Source: Gemmatimonadota bacterium | GTDB lineage: Bacteria; Gemmatimonadota; Gemmatimonadetes; Gemmatimonadales; Gemmatimonadaceae | Assembly (NCBI GenBank): GCA_031127075.1 | Contig: JARIFA010000007.1 | Span: 1-64,000, forward strand | Length of the DNA: 64,000 nucleotides | Direction: 5' to 3' | Part shown: piece after piece, positions 23,827 through 32,163 of the stretch | Layout of the letters: each line of letters begins with the position of its first letter | Numbering within the stretch: the stretch's first letter is position 1 | The notes under the pieces: generated by a model | The model's input: only the letters and a program-made list of their open reading frames with translations | Told to the model about the DNA's origin: nothing | Databases searched by the model: none | Position numbers and translations under genes: made by a program

Positions 23827-26109
23827 ATGAGCCCGGAGCGCGCCCTCGCGGCGATGTTGAAGGACGGAGGACCGGAGTTCTCCCCGCGCGACGTGGTGGC
23901 GTTCACCAAGCTCGCCGAGGGACTCAGCGCCGCGCAGACGCTGGAGGAGCTCCTCTGGGCCGTCGCCCACGAGGCGCTCGGCGCGATGCAACTCGAGGAC
24001 GTGATCATCTACCTCGTCGACCAGTCGCGCGGGGTCTGCGTCCAGGCCGCCGCCTACGGGCCGAAGAACCCCGAGGGCCGGACGATCAAGGCCCCGATCG
24101 AGATCCCGATCGGGAACGGGATCGTCGGGCGGGTGGCGAAAAGCGGGGAGGCGGCGCTCGTCCCCGACGTGCGCATCGATCCCGACTACATCCCCGACGA
24201 CGTCGCGCGCCGCTCCGAACTGACGGTGCCGATCATCGTCGACGGAGAAGTCCTCGCCGTCATCGACAGCGAGCACAGCATCGCGGGGTTCTTCACGCCG
24301 CGGCACCAGACGGTGTTCATGGCGATCGCGCGCCTCGCCGCGCCTCGCATCGAGCAGTTCGTCCTCCGTAGACGGCTACACGAGGCCGGGGATGCGCGGC
24401 TCCAATCACAGGTGCAGCGCCTCGAGCGTCGGTTCGCCCGCGAGCAGAAGGCCCGCCGTGAGGCCGAGCGGCTGCTCGAGACGAAGTCGCGCGAGTTATA
24501 TGAGCTCAACCAGGCGCTCACGTCGCAGGCCTCCGGATTGCAGGCGCAGTTGCTCGAGTCCACCGGTGAGACCATCAAGATTCGCGAGATCTACCAGACC
24601 GTCCTCGACCGACTCCCCTTCCAGCTCGGGATCTTCGACGCCGATGGCGTCTATACCTATGCGAATCCCGCGGCAATCGCCGACCCGGAGGTCCGCGAGT
24701 GGATCATCGGAAAGAGCAATCGGGAGTATGGGCAACGCCGCGGCCTCCCCGAGGCGGTGATCGCCGAGCGCGATGCGCTGATCCGGCAGGTCGCCGAGTC
24801 CGGTGTGGCGGTTGAGTTCGATGAATCATTCACGACGAAAACCGGGGAGCTTCGGCACTTCCGCCGGACGATCGCCCCCATCAGAGGCTTTGATGGGACG
24901 GTGGTGCGCCTCATCGGCGCGGGGCTCGACATCACCGAGATGCGGCGCGTGGAGGAGCAGCTCCGGCAGTCGCAGAAGATGGAGGCGGTCGGGCTCCTCG
25001 CCGGCGGCGTCGCGCATGACTTCAACAATCTTCTGACGGTCGTCACCGGCATTGCCGAGGTCCTTCGCACCGACCTCGCCGCATCGCCGGATCGCGTCGC
25101 GATGGTCGACGAGCTCATCGCGGCGGTGAAACGTGGGTCGGACCTCACCCGGAAGCTCCTCGCCTTCAGCCGCCGGACCGTCGTGGAGCCGCGGGTCATC
25201 GAGCTCACCGATGCGATTCGCCAGGCGAGCATCCTCTTCGGACGCCTCCTCTCGGAGCGCATCACGCTCGCCCTCGATCTGCCGGACGGCGAGCTCAACG
25301 TCCGCATCGACCCCGGCGCGCTCGATCAGCTCCTCTTCAATCTCGCGGTGAACGCCCGCGACGCGATGCCCGCGGGCGGTACCTTCCGTATCACCGTCGC
25401 CAGCGAGACGCTCACGGCCGCTGCCGCGGCGCGTCTCGAACTGCCGGCAGGCCCCTATGTACGTATCGAGGTGAGCGACACGGGCGTCGGGATGCCCCCG
25501 GCGGTGCTCGCCCGGATCTTCGAGCCCTTCTTCACCACCAAGCCGACCGGGCAGGGGACCGGCCTCGGCCTCGCGACAGTGTATGCGATCGTCGCCCAAG
25601 CGAAGGGCGCCATCCGCGTGAAGAGCGTCGAGCGACAGGGGGCCAGTTTCACCATTCACCTCCCACAGGTGAGTGAATCCGCGCGCCGCCCCTCCATCAG
25701 CGGCGTCGCCGGCGAGGGCATCGCCCGTGGGACGGAGCGCATCCTCGTCGCCGAGGACGAGGACGGCGTGCGAAAACTGGTGTGTCGTCTGTTGAAGTCG
25801 CTCGGCTATGAGGTGCTCGAGGCGCGGCGCGGCGAGCAGGCGCTCTCGCTCGGCGAGGCGGTGGGTCGACTCGACCTCCTCCTCACCGACATCCGGATGC
25901 CCGACTTCACCGGAATCGAGGTCGCCGACCGGCTGCGTGCGCAGCGCCCGGGCCTCCGCGTCCTCTTCATGAGCGGCTACATCGACGATCCGGATCTGCG
26001 GGGCCGACTCGCCACCGACCGGAGTCTCGTCCTCGACAAGCCCTTCACCACCGCCCAACTCGCGGAGAAGGTGCGTGCCGCTCTCGAAGCGCCGACGGAC
26101 TCAGCCTGA
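23827..26109 (+). CDS. Hybrid sensor histidine kinase (GAF-PAS-HisKA-HATPase-REC)
   Basis: This 760-residue soluble sensor kinase has no transmembrane segment. A GAF domain lies near residues 30-180 (GNGIVGRVAKSGEAALVPDV), a coiled coil near 190-245, and a PAS domain near 255-375 ending DITEMRRVEEQL. The dimerisation helix carries GGVAHDFNNLLTVV (His397). An ATPase domain follows with NLAVNARDAMPAGG (N-box), DTGVGMPP, FEPFFTTK and GTGLGLATVYAIV. A C-terminal receiver domain has LLLTDIRMPD (Asp688) and LDKPF. It probably senses a cytoplasmic ligand and relays phosphate internally. Its 3' end overlaps the convergent REC-EAL gene by 9 nt. Confidence 0.9.
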   Translation: MSPERALAAMLKDGGPEFSPRDVVAFTKLAEGLSAAQTLEELLWAVAHEALGAMQLEDVIIYLVDQSRGVCVQAAAYGPKNPEGRTIKAPIEIPIGNGIVGRVAKSGEAALVPDVRIDPDYIPDDVARRSELTVPIIVDGEVLAVIDSEHSIAGFFTPRHQTVFMAIARLAAPRIEQFVLRRRLHEAGDARLQSQVQRLERRFAREQKARREAERLLETKSRELYELNQALTSQASGLQAQLLESTGETIKIREIYQTVLDRLPFQLGIFDADGVYTYANPAAIADPEVREWIIGKSNREYGQRRGLPEAVIAERDALIRQVAESGVAVEFDESFTTKTGELRHFRRTIAPIRGFDGTVVRLIGAGLDITEMRRVEEQLRQSQKMEAVGLLAGGVAHDFNNLLTVVTGIAEVLRTDLAASPDRVAMVDELIAAVKRGSDLTRKLLAFSRRTVVEPRVIELTDAIRQASILFGRLLSERITLALDLPDGELNVRIDPGALDQLLFNLAVNARDAMPAGGTFRITVASETLTAAAAARLELPAGPYVRIEVSDTGVGMPPAVLARIFEPFFTTKPTGQGTGLGLATVYAIVAQAKGAIRVKSVERQGASFTIHLPQVSESARRPSISGVAGEGIARGTERILVAEDEDGVRKLVCRLLKSLGYEVLEARRGEQALSLGEAVGRLDLLLTDIRMPDFTGIEVADRLRAQRPGLRVLFMSGYIDDPDLRGRLATDRSLVLDKPFTTAQLAEKVRAALEAPTDSA

Positions 26110-27267
26110 GCCGATGGGCCGCCACCGGATCTCGCGGTGCGGTCGGCCGAACAGATACCCCTGGGTGAGCTCGATCCCCAGATCCCAGAGCGCCTCCGCC
26201 TCCTCGGCCTTCTCGACACCCTCGGCGATGATCTGGATGTTCATCGACTGGCAGAGGATCACCATCGACGCCACGACCGCGCGGCGCGTCATGCTCTCGT
26301 GGATGTCGCGGATCAGCGACATGTCGAGCTTCACGATACTGGGCTCGAGCTGCGTGATCGAGGAGAGTCCGGAGTAGCCGGCCCCGAGGTCGTCCACGGC
26401 GAGCCGATAGCCCATCTCGCGGAGCTGTTTGACGCGCGACGGAAGGTTCAGCGACGCGTCGAGCTTCGTCCGCTCCGTGATCTCGAGCACCACACGCGAC
26501 GCGAAGGCGGAGAGCGGGGCCGCCGGATCGACGAGGTCCGGGTCCGCGAGGTCCTCGGCCACGATGTTCACCAGTGCGAGCGCCCCGTCCGGGAACGAGG
26601 GGATGCTCTCCGCCACGCGGGTCCGGATCCGGCGTGAGAGCTCGCGTCCCCGCTCGATCCGTTGTGCCGAGGTCACGAAGACCTCCGGTTGCGAGAGTTG
26701 CGGCTCGTCGGAGCGCAACAACGCCTCGAAGGCGAAGAGCTGCGTCCCCTTGTGGCTGGTGATCGGCTGCCACGCCATCCAGAGCCCTGCCATCGCCTCG
26801 TCCACGAGCCGGCTCGCCGTCACGCGCGCGGCGTCTTCGGAGCGGACGGCATCGAGCGCCTCCTTCTGCAGTCGCGCGAAGGAGCGCGCGAGACCGGCTT
26901 TTCGCACCGTCGCCTCGAGCTCCGCCAGATCCACCGGCTTCATCAGGTACCGGAAGGCCCCGAGGTTCACGGCGAGGATCGCCGACTCGAGTTGCGGCGC
27001 GGCGGTCATCAGGATGAACGGCAGGGAGGCATCCCGGTCCCGCACCTCGGCGAGGAACTGCAGACCAGACGAGCCCGGCATGTTGATGTCGCTGACGATG
27101 ACATCGACCGTCTCCTCCGCGAGCAGTCGCTTCGCCTCATCGACAGATCCCGCGGTGAGCGGGGCGAAGCCCGCGTGTTCGAGGAGCCGGGCGAGCGCGG
27201 TGCGCATCGGCCGATCGTCGTCGACCAGCAGGACGCGGAGGCGGGAGGGAGCGATCTGGTCGGTCAT
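26101..27267 (-). CDS. Response regulator with EAL cyclic-di-GMP phosphodiesterase domain
   Basis: The 388-residue product has an N-terminal receiver domain (VLLVDDD, SDINMPG with Asp60, LMKPVDL with Lys110). A C-terminal EAL domain begins near residue 165. Catalytic and metal-binding elements are all recognisable: FEALLRS, LVNIVAEDL, LEITERT, VDDLGAGYSGL, IVKLDMSLI, IIAEGVEKAEEAEAL and LTQGYLFGRP. An active phosphodiesterase is therefore likely. No GGDEF domain is present. Its ATG overlaps the stop of the upstream REC-kinase gene as ATGA, making that kinase its likely phosphodonor. Confidence 0.92.
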   Translation of the reverse strand: MTDQIAPSRLRVLLVDDDRPMRTALARLLEHAGFAPLTAGSVDEAKRLLAEETVDVIVSDINMPGSSGLQFLAEVRDRDASLPFILMTAAPQLESAILAVNLGAFRYLMKPVDLAELEATVRKAGLARSFARLQKEALDAVRSEDAARVTASRLVDEAMAGLWMAWQPITSHKGTQLFAFEALLRSDEPQLSQPEVFVTSAQRIERGRELSRRIRTRVAESIPSFPDGALALVNIVAEDLADPDLVDPAAPLSAFASRVVLEITERTKLDASLNLPSRVKQLREMGYRLAVDDLGAGYSGLSSITQLEPSIVKLDMSLIRDIHESMTRRAVVASMVILCQSMNIQIIAEGVEKAEEAEALWDLGIELTQGYLFGRPHREIRWRPIGSG

Positions 27268-28394
27268 ACGGGCTGGGACCGGGGGAGGACGATCCCGAGG
27301 GTCGTCCCTGCGGCGTCCACGGTGAGGAGGGCATGGCCGCCGTGCGCCTCTGCGACGAGTCGCGCGAGGTGCAGGCCGAGGCCGATGTCGTGCCGGGCCC
27401 CGCGGCGGCGCAGCTCGGTTGCGCCGAATCGCCCGAAGAGGAGTGGGGCCTCCGATTCGGGGAGCCCGGTGCTCCGGTCGCACACCGTGCAGGTGATCTT
27501 CGTCGCGTCGGCCGTGGCGCCGACGCGGACGGTGTCGCCGTCCGGGGCGTAGCGGAGCGCGTTCACCACGAGGTTGGCGAGTGCGCGACGCACGAGGTCG
27601 GCGTCGAGGTCGACGGTGAGATCCGCACCCGGGTCGGCCACGAGCGAGAGTCCCTGCGCCGTCGCCATCGGGCTGAGCTCGCGTACGACCGCGTCGACGA
27701 GGGGCCGCAGCGCGGTCGGGGCTCGGATGGCTCGCAGCACGCCGGCCTCGAGTCCGCGCACGTCGAGCAGATCGTCCACGAGTGCCTTGAGGCGGTCGGC
27801 CGCGGCGGTCGCCCCGTCGACCGACTCCTTCATATCAGGGGTCAGCGCCTCGAACTCGAGGAGCTTGAGGTTCGCGAGGAGCCCGGCGAGCGGATTCCGG
27901 AGGTCGTGCACCAGGATCGCCGCGAGTTCGTCCTTCCGCGCATCGACCTCCTCGAGGGTGCGCCGCAGCGCCTCACGCTCCACCCAGAGCGCCCGCGACC
28001 TCAGGAAGGCTCGCACCCGGAGTTCCACCTCGCCGAGGTCGAACGGCTTGGCGATGAAGTCGTCCACCCCGGCCTGAAGCCCCGCGAGTCGGTGCGCCCG
28101 GTCGGCGAAGGCGGTCACCAGCACGATCGGGAGGTGGGCCTCGGGGTGCAGCTCGCGCAGGCGGCGGGCCACGCTCAGGCCGTCGAGATCCGGGAGCACC
28201 ACGTCGAGCAGGACCAGGTCCACCGGCTCGGTCGCGGCGAGCCGCAACGCTTCCTCCCCCGTCGTCGCCTCAAGGACGTGACAGATGGGGGCGAACAGGC
28301 TCCGGAGCACCTCCCGGGCCGACGAGGTGTCGTCGACGATCAGGAGGGTCGGCAGGGTCGGCGGGGTCGCGTCGGACGTGGCGGCGGCGGGCAT
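27264..28394 (-). CDS. REC-histidine kinase hybrid
   Basis: The 376-residue protein has a receiver domain first (LLIVDDTSSAREVL, LLDVVLPDLDG with Asp64, AKPFDL) and a histidine kinase second. The H-box is AAILVHDLRNPLAGLL (His163). A compact ATPase domain has NLVVNALRYAPDG and GLGLHLARLVAEAHGG. There is no membrane segment or other sensor domain, so it must take its input from a partner protein. The divergent H-NOX gene 51 bp away is the best candidate. The ATG at 28394 has a TATACT box 12 nt upstream; the ORF upstream of it is a shadow. Confidence 0.9.
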   Translation of the reverse strand: MPAAATSDATPPTLPTLLIVDDTSSAREVLRSLFAPICHVLEATTGEEALRLAATEPVDLVLLDVVLPDLDGLSVARRLRELHPEAHLPIVLVTAFADRAHRLAGLQAGVDDFIAKPFDLGEVELRVRAFLRSRALWVEREALRRTLEEVDARKDELAAILVHDLRNPLAGLLANLKLLEFEALTPDMKESVDGATAAADRLKALVDDLLDVRGLEAGVLRAIRAPTALRPLVDAVVRELSPMATAQGLSLVADPGADLTVDLDADLVRRALANLVVNALRYAPDGDTVRVGATADATKITCTVCDRSTGLPESEAPLLFGRFGATELRRRGARHDIGLGLHLARLVAEAHGGHALLTVDAAGTTLGIVLPRSQPV

Positions 28395-28406
28395 CGGCTC
28401 TGTAGC

Positions 28407-28438
28407 AGTATAGCGCGCTCCGCCCGACGGGGTAACGT
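28407..28438. promoter_or_regulatory. Divergent promoter region between the kinase and H-NOX genes
   Basis: On the minus strand TATACT (28407-28412) lies 12 nt before the kinase start. On the plus strand TAACGT (28433-28438) lies 7 nt before the H-NOX ATG, inside the palindrome TAACGTTA. The palindrome could also be an operator. Confidence 0.45.
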
Positions 28439-28445
28439 TATCGAT

Positions 28446-28988
28446 ATGAAAGGCATGGTCTTCACCCACTTCCTCGATTTCGTGACCGAGCAGTTCGGTC
28501 CCGAGATGGCCGATGACATCATCGAGGCCAACGATCTGCCGAGTGGCGGCGCCTACACCTCGGTCGGCACGTACAGCCACAGTGAGATGGTGGCGATGGT
28601 CGGAACCCTCGCAGAGCGCACCGGCGTCCCTGCCGACGGCCTCGTCCGCGCCTTCGGTGAGCGGCTGAGCGACACCTTCGCGCGCGACTTCCCTGACTTC
28701 TATCGTCGGGCGACGAACCTCTTCGACTTCCTCGAGAGCATCGAGCAGCACATCCACGTCGAGGTCCGGAAGCTCTACCCGGATGCTGAACTCCCGACGT
28801 TTCGCACGGAATCACGCACGCTGACGCGCCTCGTAATCCGCTACACCAGCCCCCGCCGGATGGGGCACCTCTCCGAAGGGCTCATCACCGGGTCGGCGCG
28901 CCAGTTCGGCGTCGAGGTTCGCGTCCACGCCGAACCCCTCGCCGAGACCGACGGCCTCGACGTCCGTTTCACCATCGACCTCGCGTAG
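28446..28988 (+). CDS. H-NOX haem gas-sensor protein
   Basis: A stand-alone haem-nitric oxide/oxygen-binding domain of 180 residues. The N-terminus MKGMVFTHFLDFVTEQFG is typical of the family. The proximal haem His is predicted as His104 in EQHIHVEVRKLYPDAELP. The haem-propionate motif YxSxR is present as YTSPR (residues 133-137), and the usual GxxxG-containing tail LSEGLITGSARQFG follows. I do not see the distal Tyr that marks oxygen-binding members (the aligned position looks like Leu), favouring NO selectivity. It lies beside a sensor-less histidine kinase and an EAL response regulator, as in known bacterial H-NOX circuits. Confidence 0.92.
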   Translation: MKGMVFTHFLDFVTEQFGPEMADDIIEANDLPSGGAYTSVGTYSHSEMVAMVGTLAERTGVPADGLVRAFGERLSDTFARDFPDFYRRATNLFDFLESIEQHIHVEVRKLYPDAELPTFRTESRTLTRLVIRYTSPRRMGHLSEGLITGSARQFGVEVRVHAEPLAETDGLDVRFTIDLA

Positions 28989-29039
28989 CCGGCCCGCTCC
29001 CACCGCCCACGCGCCCGCCATACCCCTCACGGATTCCCC

Positions 29040-30467
29040 ATGCGCCTCCGTCGCGTCCTCGCCTGCGTCGCCCTCATCGCCCCGCTCGCGGCGACGGCCC
29101 AGGAGACCCCCACCCAGCGTGCGGCCGCGGCCGATGTGGTCCGTCGCCTCGGTGACCTCCGCACCACCATCGATGCCGCCGGGCTCGCCCGCCGACTCAC
29201 CACCGCGCGGAGTGCGACACGCGACGCCGTCGTCGAACGCGCACGGCAGCTCTGGGAGACCGAGCTGCAGGCGATGTCGGACGACATCACTCGGCATCCG
29301 GAGATCGGCTTCCAGGAGCGGCGGTCGGTCGACGTGCTCGTGGCCTGGCTCCGCGCGCACGACTTCGATGTGACCGTCGGCGTCGCCGACCTGCCGACCG
29401 CCTTCACGGCGACCTATCGCAAGGGCACCCCGGGGCCGAACCTCGGCGTCATCGTCGAGTACGATGCGCTTCGTGGCACCATGCGTGATTACCACGGCGA
29501 CCAGCACAGCGCCCAAGGTCCGATCGGACTCGCCGCGGCGGTGGCCGTCGCAGAGTTCCTGACGCGCACCGGCACGCCGGGCACGGTCACCGTGATCGGC
29601 ACACCGGCGGAGGAGATGATGCCGCCCCCGTCGAAGACGGTGATGCACGAGCGGGGCGTCTTCAACGGCCTCGACGTCGCCGTGCGGTCCCACTCGAGCA
29701 CCGACACGCAACGCCCCGCGCCCGGGTTCGGCTCCTGCTGCCTCAATATCGACGGCGTGAAGTACGTCTTCTCCGGCGCGCCCGCGCACCAGATGATGCC
29801 GTGGGAGGGCCGCGATGCGCTCACCGCCGTGGTGCGCTTCTTCACGAACGTCGACGGGATCCGGAAGAACATCCGCCCTGAGGCGCGCATCCAGGGGATC
29901 ATCAGCGAGGGCGGGAAGGCCCCGAACGTCGTCCCCGACCGCGCCGTTGCCGACTTCTACATCCGGTATCCGGACGAGGTCTACCTCGCGCAGGTGCGGC
30001 AGATGGTCGACGACGCCGCGCGCGCGGCCGCGCTCGCCACGGGGACGCGCGTCAGCATCGAACCCTATGGCAGCATGCGCGACGGCATCTCCGTCGGCGC
30101 GCTGAATGAGGTCGCCTTCGCCTATGTGCGGAAGTACGGCGCCACCCGGGTGAAGGAGGAGCCACAGAAGCCGCAGGGATGGGAGGAGACGGGCTCCGTC
30201 TCGCGTGACCTCCCGGGTGTCGGCTTCAGCGCCTACACCTCGAGCGGTGGCTTCCATACGTACGAGATGGAGGCCGACGCGCTGAACGAGATCGGCCACA
30301 CCGGCTTCCGGATCGATGCGATGGCGATGGCCGCGCTACTGCACGACTTCGCCACCGATGCGGGCTTCCGCACGAAGGTGCGCGAGGAGTTCACGGCAAC
30401 GAAGGGACTCTTCGGCGATTACCTCACCGCGCTCCGTCCCGCGTATCCCATCCCGGCGATCCGCTGA
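29040..30467 (+). CDS. Exported M20D-family peptidase/amidohydrolase
   Basis: The 475-residue protein has a signal peptide (VLACVALIAPLAATAQ) and an M20 fold resembling p-aminobenzoyl-glutamate hydrolase. Motifs include DDITRHPEIGFQE, VEYDALRG, GDQHSAQGP in place of the common GHN segment, GTPAEE, the lid domain FSGAPAHQMMPWEG, and a late FHTYEMEAD. The ligand region differs from the canonical one, so metal content and activity need care. It would act on amides or peptides outside the cytoplasm. Confidence 0.82.
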   Translation: MRLRRVLACVALIAPLAATAQETPTQRAAAADVVRRLGDLRTTIDAAGLARRLTTARSATRDAVVERARQLWETELQAMSDDITRHPEIGFQERRSVDVLVAWLRAHDFDVTVGVADLPTAFTATYRKGTPGPNLGVIVEYDALRGTMRDYHGDQHSAQGPIGLAAAVAVAEFLTRTGTPGTVTVIGTPAEEMMPPPSKTVMHERGVFNGLDVAVRSHSSTDTQRPAPGFGSCCLNIDGVKYVFSGAPAHQMMPWEGRDALTAVVRFFTNVDGIRKNIRPEARIQGIISEGGKAPNVVPDRAVADFYIRYPDEVYLAQVRQMVDDAARAAALATGTRVSIEPYGSMRDGISVGALNEVAFAYVRKYGATRVKEEPQKPQGWEETGSVSRDLPGVGFSAYTSSGGFHTYEMEADALNEIGHTGFRIDAMAMAALLHDFATDAGFRTKVREEFTATKGLFGDYLTALRPAYPIPAIR

Positions 30468-30473
30468 GCTGGC

Positions 30474-31325
30474 TCACCGCACCCGCGCGCCGACGCATCC
30501 CATCGTCAGCATCGGCCGCACGCGCCCGAGCAGCCACGCCGTCGCGAGCGCGCGCCACCCGCCGAGTGCGGGATGCCGCAGCCACGGGCCGCGCGCGCGA
30601 CGGGCGTAGGCGCAGAACCCGTCGAGCACCGGCCCCCCGCACTCCATCACGGTGATCGCCTCGTAGCCCGCCGCGCCCATCGCGGCAGGGATCCCGTCGA
30701 GCGTCCAGAGATTCTCCGCGGGGATGCCGGCCCGGGCTGCGCCCCAGCGCAGCCCCCGCGGCCTGACCCCCTCGGCGGCGGTCAGGGTCCGCGTCGCTGC
30801 GCCCGTGACCGCGAGGTCGCTGAACCCCAGCCGCGTCCCGGGCGCTGCCGCGCGCGCGACGCCGCGCAGCCACGCCGCACGTGTATGGAAGTGATACGCC
30901 GCGTCCACACAGACGACCGCCGTCGCGTCGGGGGCGTGCGTGGCGAGTGCGAACGTCTCCGCCGTCGCGGGGATGACCGTGATGCGGTCGGCGAGCCCCC
31001 ACGCGGCGATCCGCGCGCGCACCGCCGCGCCCACTGCGGGATCCGGCTCGACCCCGACCACCCGCGCCGCACCGAACGCCGTCACCCAGAGGGCGAGCGA
31101 ATCGCCGTAGCCGCAGGCGACATCGACCACGACGTCGCCCGCACGCAGTCCCGCCACCTCACCGACACGCTGCGCGAGGGTGCGTGCGGCATCGGGATAC
31201 GATGCGCGCTGCGCGGGCGACCCCGCCCCGACCGGCGCGTCCCACCAGCCCAAGTTCGTCCACCGCGTCGCCGCCGTCCCGTTGAGCAGCGCGGGATCCA
31301 CCACGGGACGCGGAGCCTCACGCAC
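30474..31325 (-). CDS. Class I SAM-dependent methyltransferase
   Basis: The 283-residue product has the SAM-binding motif I VVVDVACGYGDSLAL, an acidic motif II VVGVEPDP, and a VCVDAAYHFHTRAAWL region as in sterol/tocopherol/ubiquinone-type C- or O-methyltransferases. The GTG start at 31325 lies 1 nt before the upstream gene's stop, so it is co-transcribed with the DUF2490 gene. The substrate cannot be deduced. Confidence 0.8.
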   Translation of the reverse strand: MREAPRPVVDPALLNGTAATRWTNLGWWDAPVGAGSPAQRASYPDAARTLAQRVGEVAGLRAGDVVVDVACGYGDSLALWVTAFGAARVVGVEPDPAVGAAVRARIAAWGLADRITVIPATAETFALATHAPDATAVVCVDAAYHFHTRAAWLRGVARAAAPGTRLGFSDLAVTGAATRTLTAAEGVRPRGLRWGAARAGIPAENLWTLDGIPAAMGAAGYEAITVMECGGPVLDGFCAYARRARGPWLRHPALGGWRALATAWLLGRVRPMLTMGCVGARVR

Positions 31326-31326
31326 G

Positions 31327-32136
31327 TCAGCGACGGGTCACCACCCAGTTGAGCGTCAGCGTGTGGTTCACCTCGTTCGCGGCGCGCGCGGGGAGCGCGT
31401 TCCAGAGGTGCATGTAGCCGACGTCGAGCCGCTGGCCGGGGCGCAGGGGGAGTCCCACCCCCGCCATCAGCCGGTTCTGCGTGAGCCGCCCCGAGGCGCC
31501 GCCGTGGCCCACCGGCATCAGCAGCTCCTCCTGCAGGTAGCCCAGCATCGGCGCGGCACTCGCGCGCCGCGCGATCGGCGTCTGCGCGCGCACCATATAC
31601 CGCGCACGCTGTTGGTATCCGAATGCGCCCGGCGTCCCCTCCGGCGCGCTCGCGATCCAGCGCTGCTCCCACCGGTAGCGATGTGTGAGCGCCACCGGTC
31701 CCACCGCGTGCGAGAGCACGAGCTGCTGCCAGAGCCGGTGCTCGCGGAGCGGCGCATCGGTGGGGAGCTCCCCGTACGGTGCGGTCGCCACATAGGTGTA
31801 TCCCGCGCCCGCGCGCAGCCCAGGCGCGAGCGTCACGAGTACGCCAGGCCGCAGCAGCAGCTGCTGCGGCTCCGCCCCGAGCCCCATCCGGCGCCAGTTG
31901 CCGTCGAACCAGAGCGAGGTGCGCTCGCTCACCGGCGACTCGGCTGACACCACGAGCCAGGTCGCCAGCTGGTGCGTGGTGGGCCAGCTCCCCTGCGCCG
32001 CGAGCGGCTCCGCTCCAAGGCCGAGCAGTGCGCCGAGCAGTGTGCCGAGCGCGAGGAGCACCGGTCGAATGCGGAGGGTGCGCTGACGGATTGATGGACG
32101 CGATGGCAGGCGCAGTGGCAGGCGCATTGGCGGCAT
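31327..32136 (-). CDS. DUF2490-family outer membrane protein
   Basis: The 269-residue product has a signal peptide (VLLALGTLLGALLGLGAEPLAAQ). Its beta-barrel pattern matches DUF2490: HQLATWLVVSAESPVSERTSLWFDGNWR, GYTYVATAPYG, EHRLWQQLVLSH, THRYRWEQRW and a final strand NHTLTLNWVVTRR. Two in-frame ATGs (32136 and 32127) are possible starts. The very long antisense-like ORF reported upstream in this frame is not a gene. The function is unknown. Confidence 0.78.
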   Translation of the reverse strand: MPPMRLPLRLPSRPSIRQRTLRIRPVLLALGTLLGALLGLGAEPLAAQGSWPTTHQLATWLVVSAESPVSERTSLWFDGNWRRMGLGAEPQQLLLRPGVLVTLAPGLRAGAGYTYVATAPYGELPTDAPLREHRLWQQLVLSHAVGPVALTHRYRWEQRWIASAPEGTPGAFGYQQRARYMVRAQTPIARRASAAPMLGYLQEELLMPVGHGGASGRLTQNRLMAGVGLPLRPGQRLDVGYMHLWNALPARAANEVNHTLTLNWVVTRR

Positions 32137-32163
32137 CCCGGAATCATCGCGAGATTCCGGACT

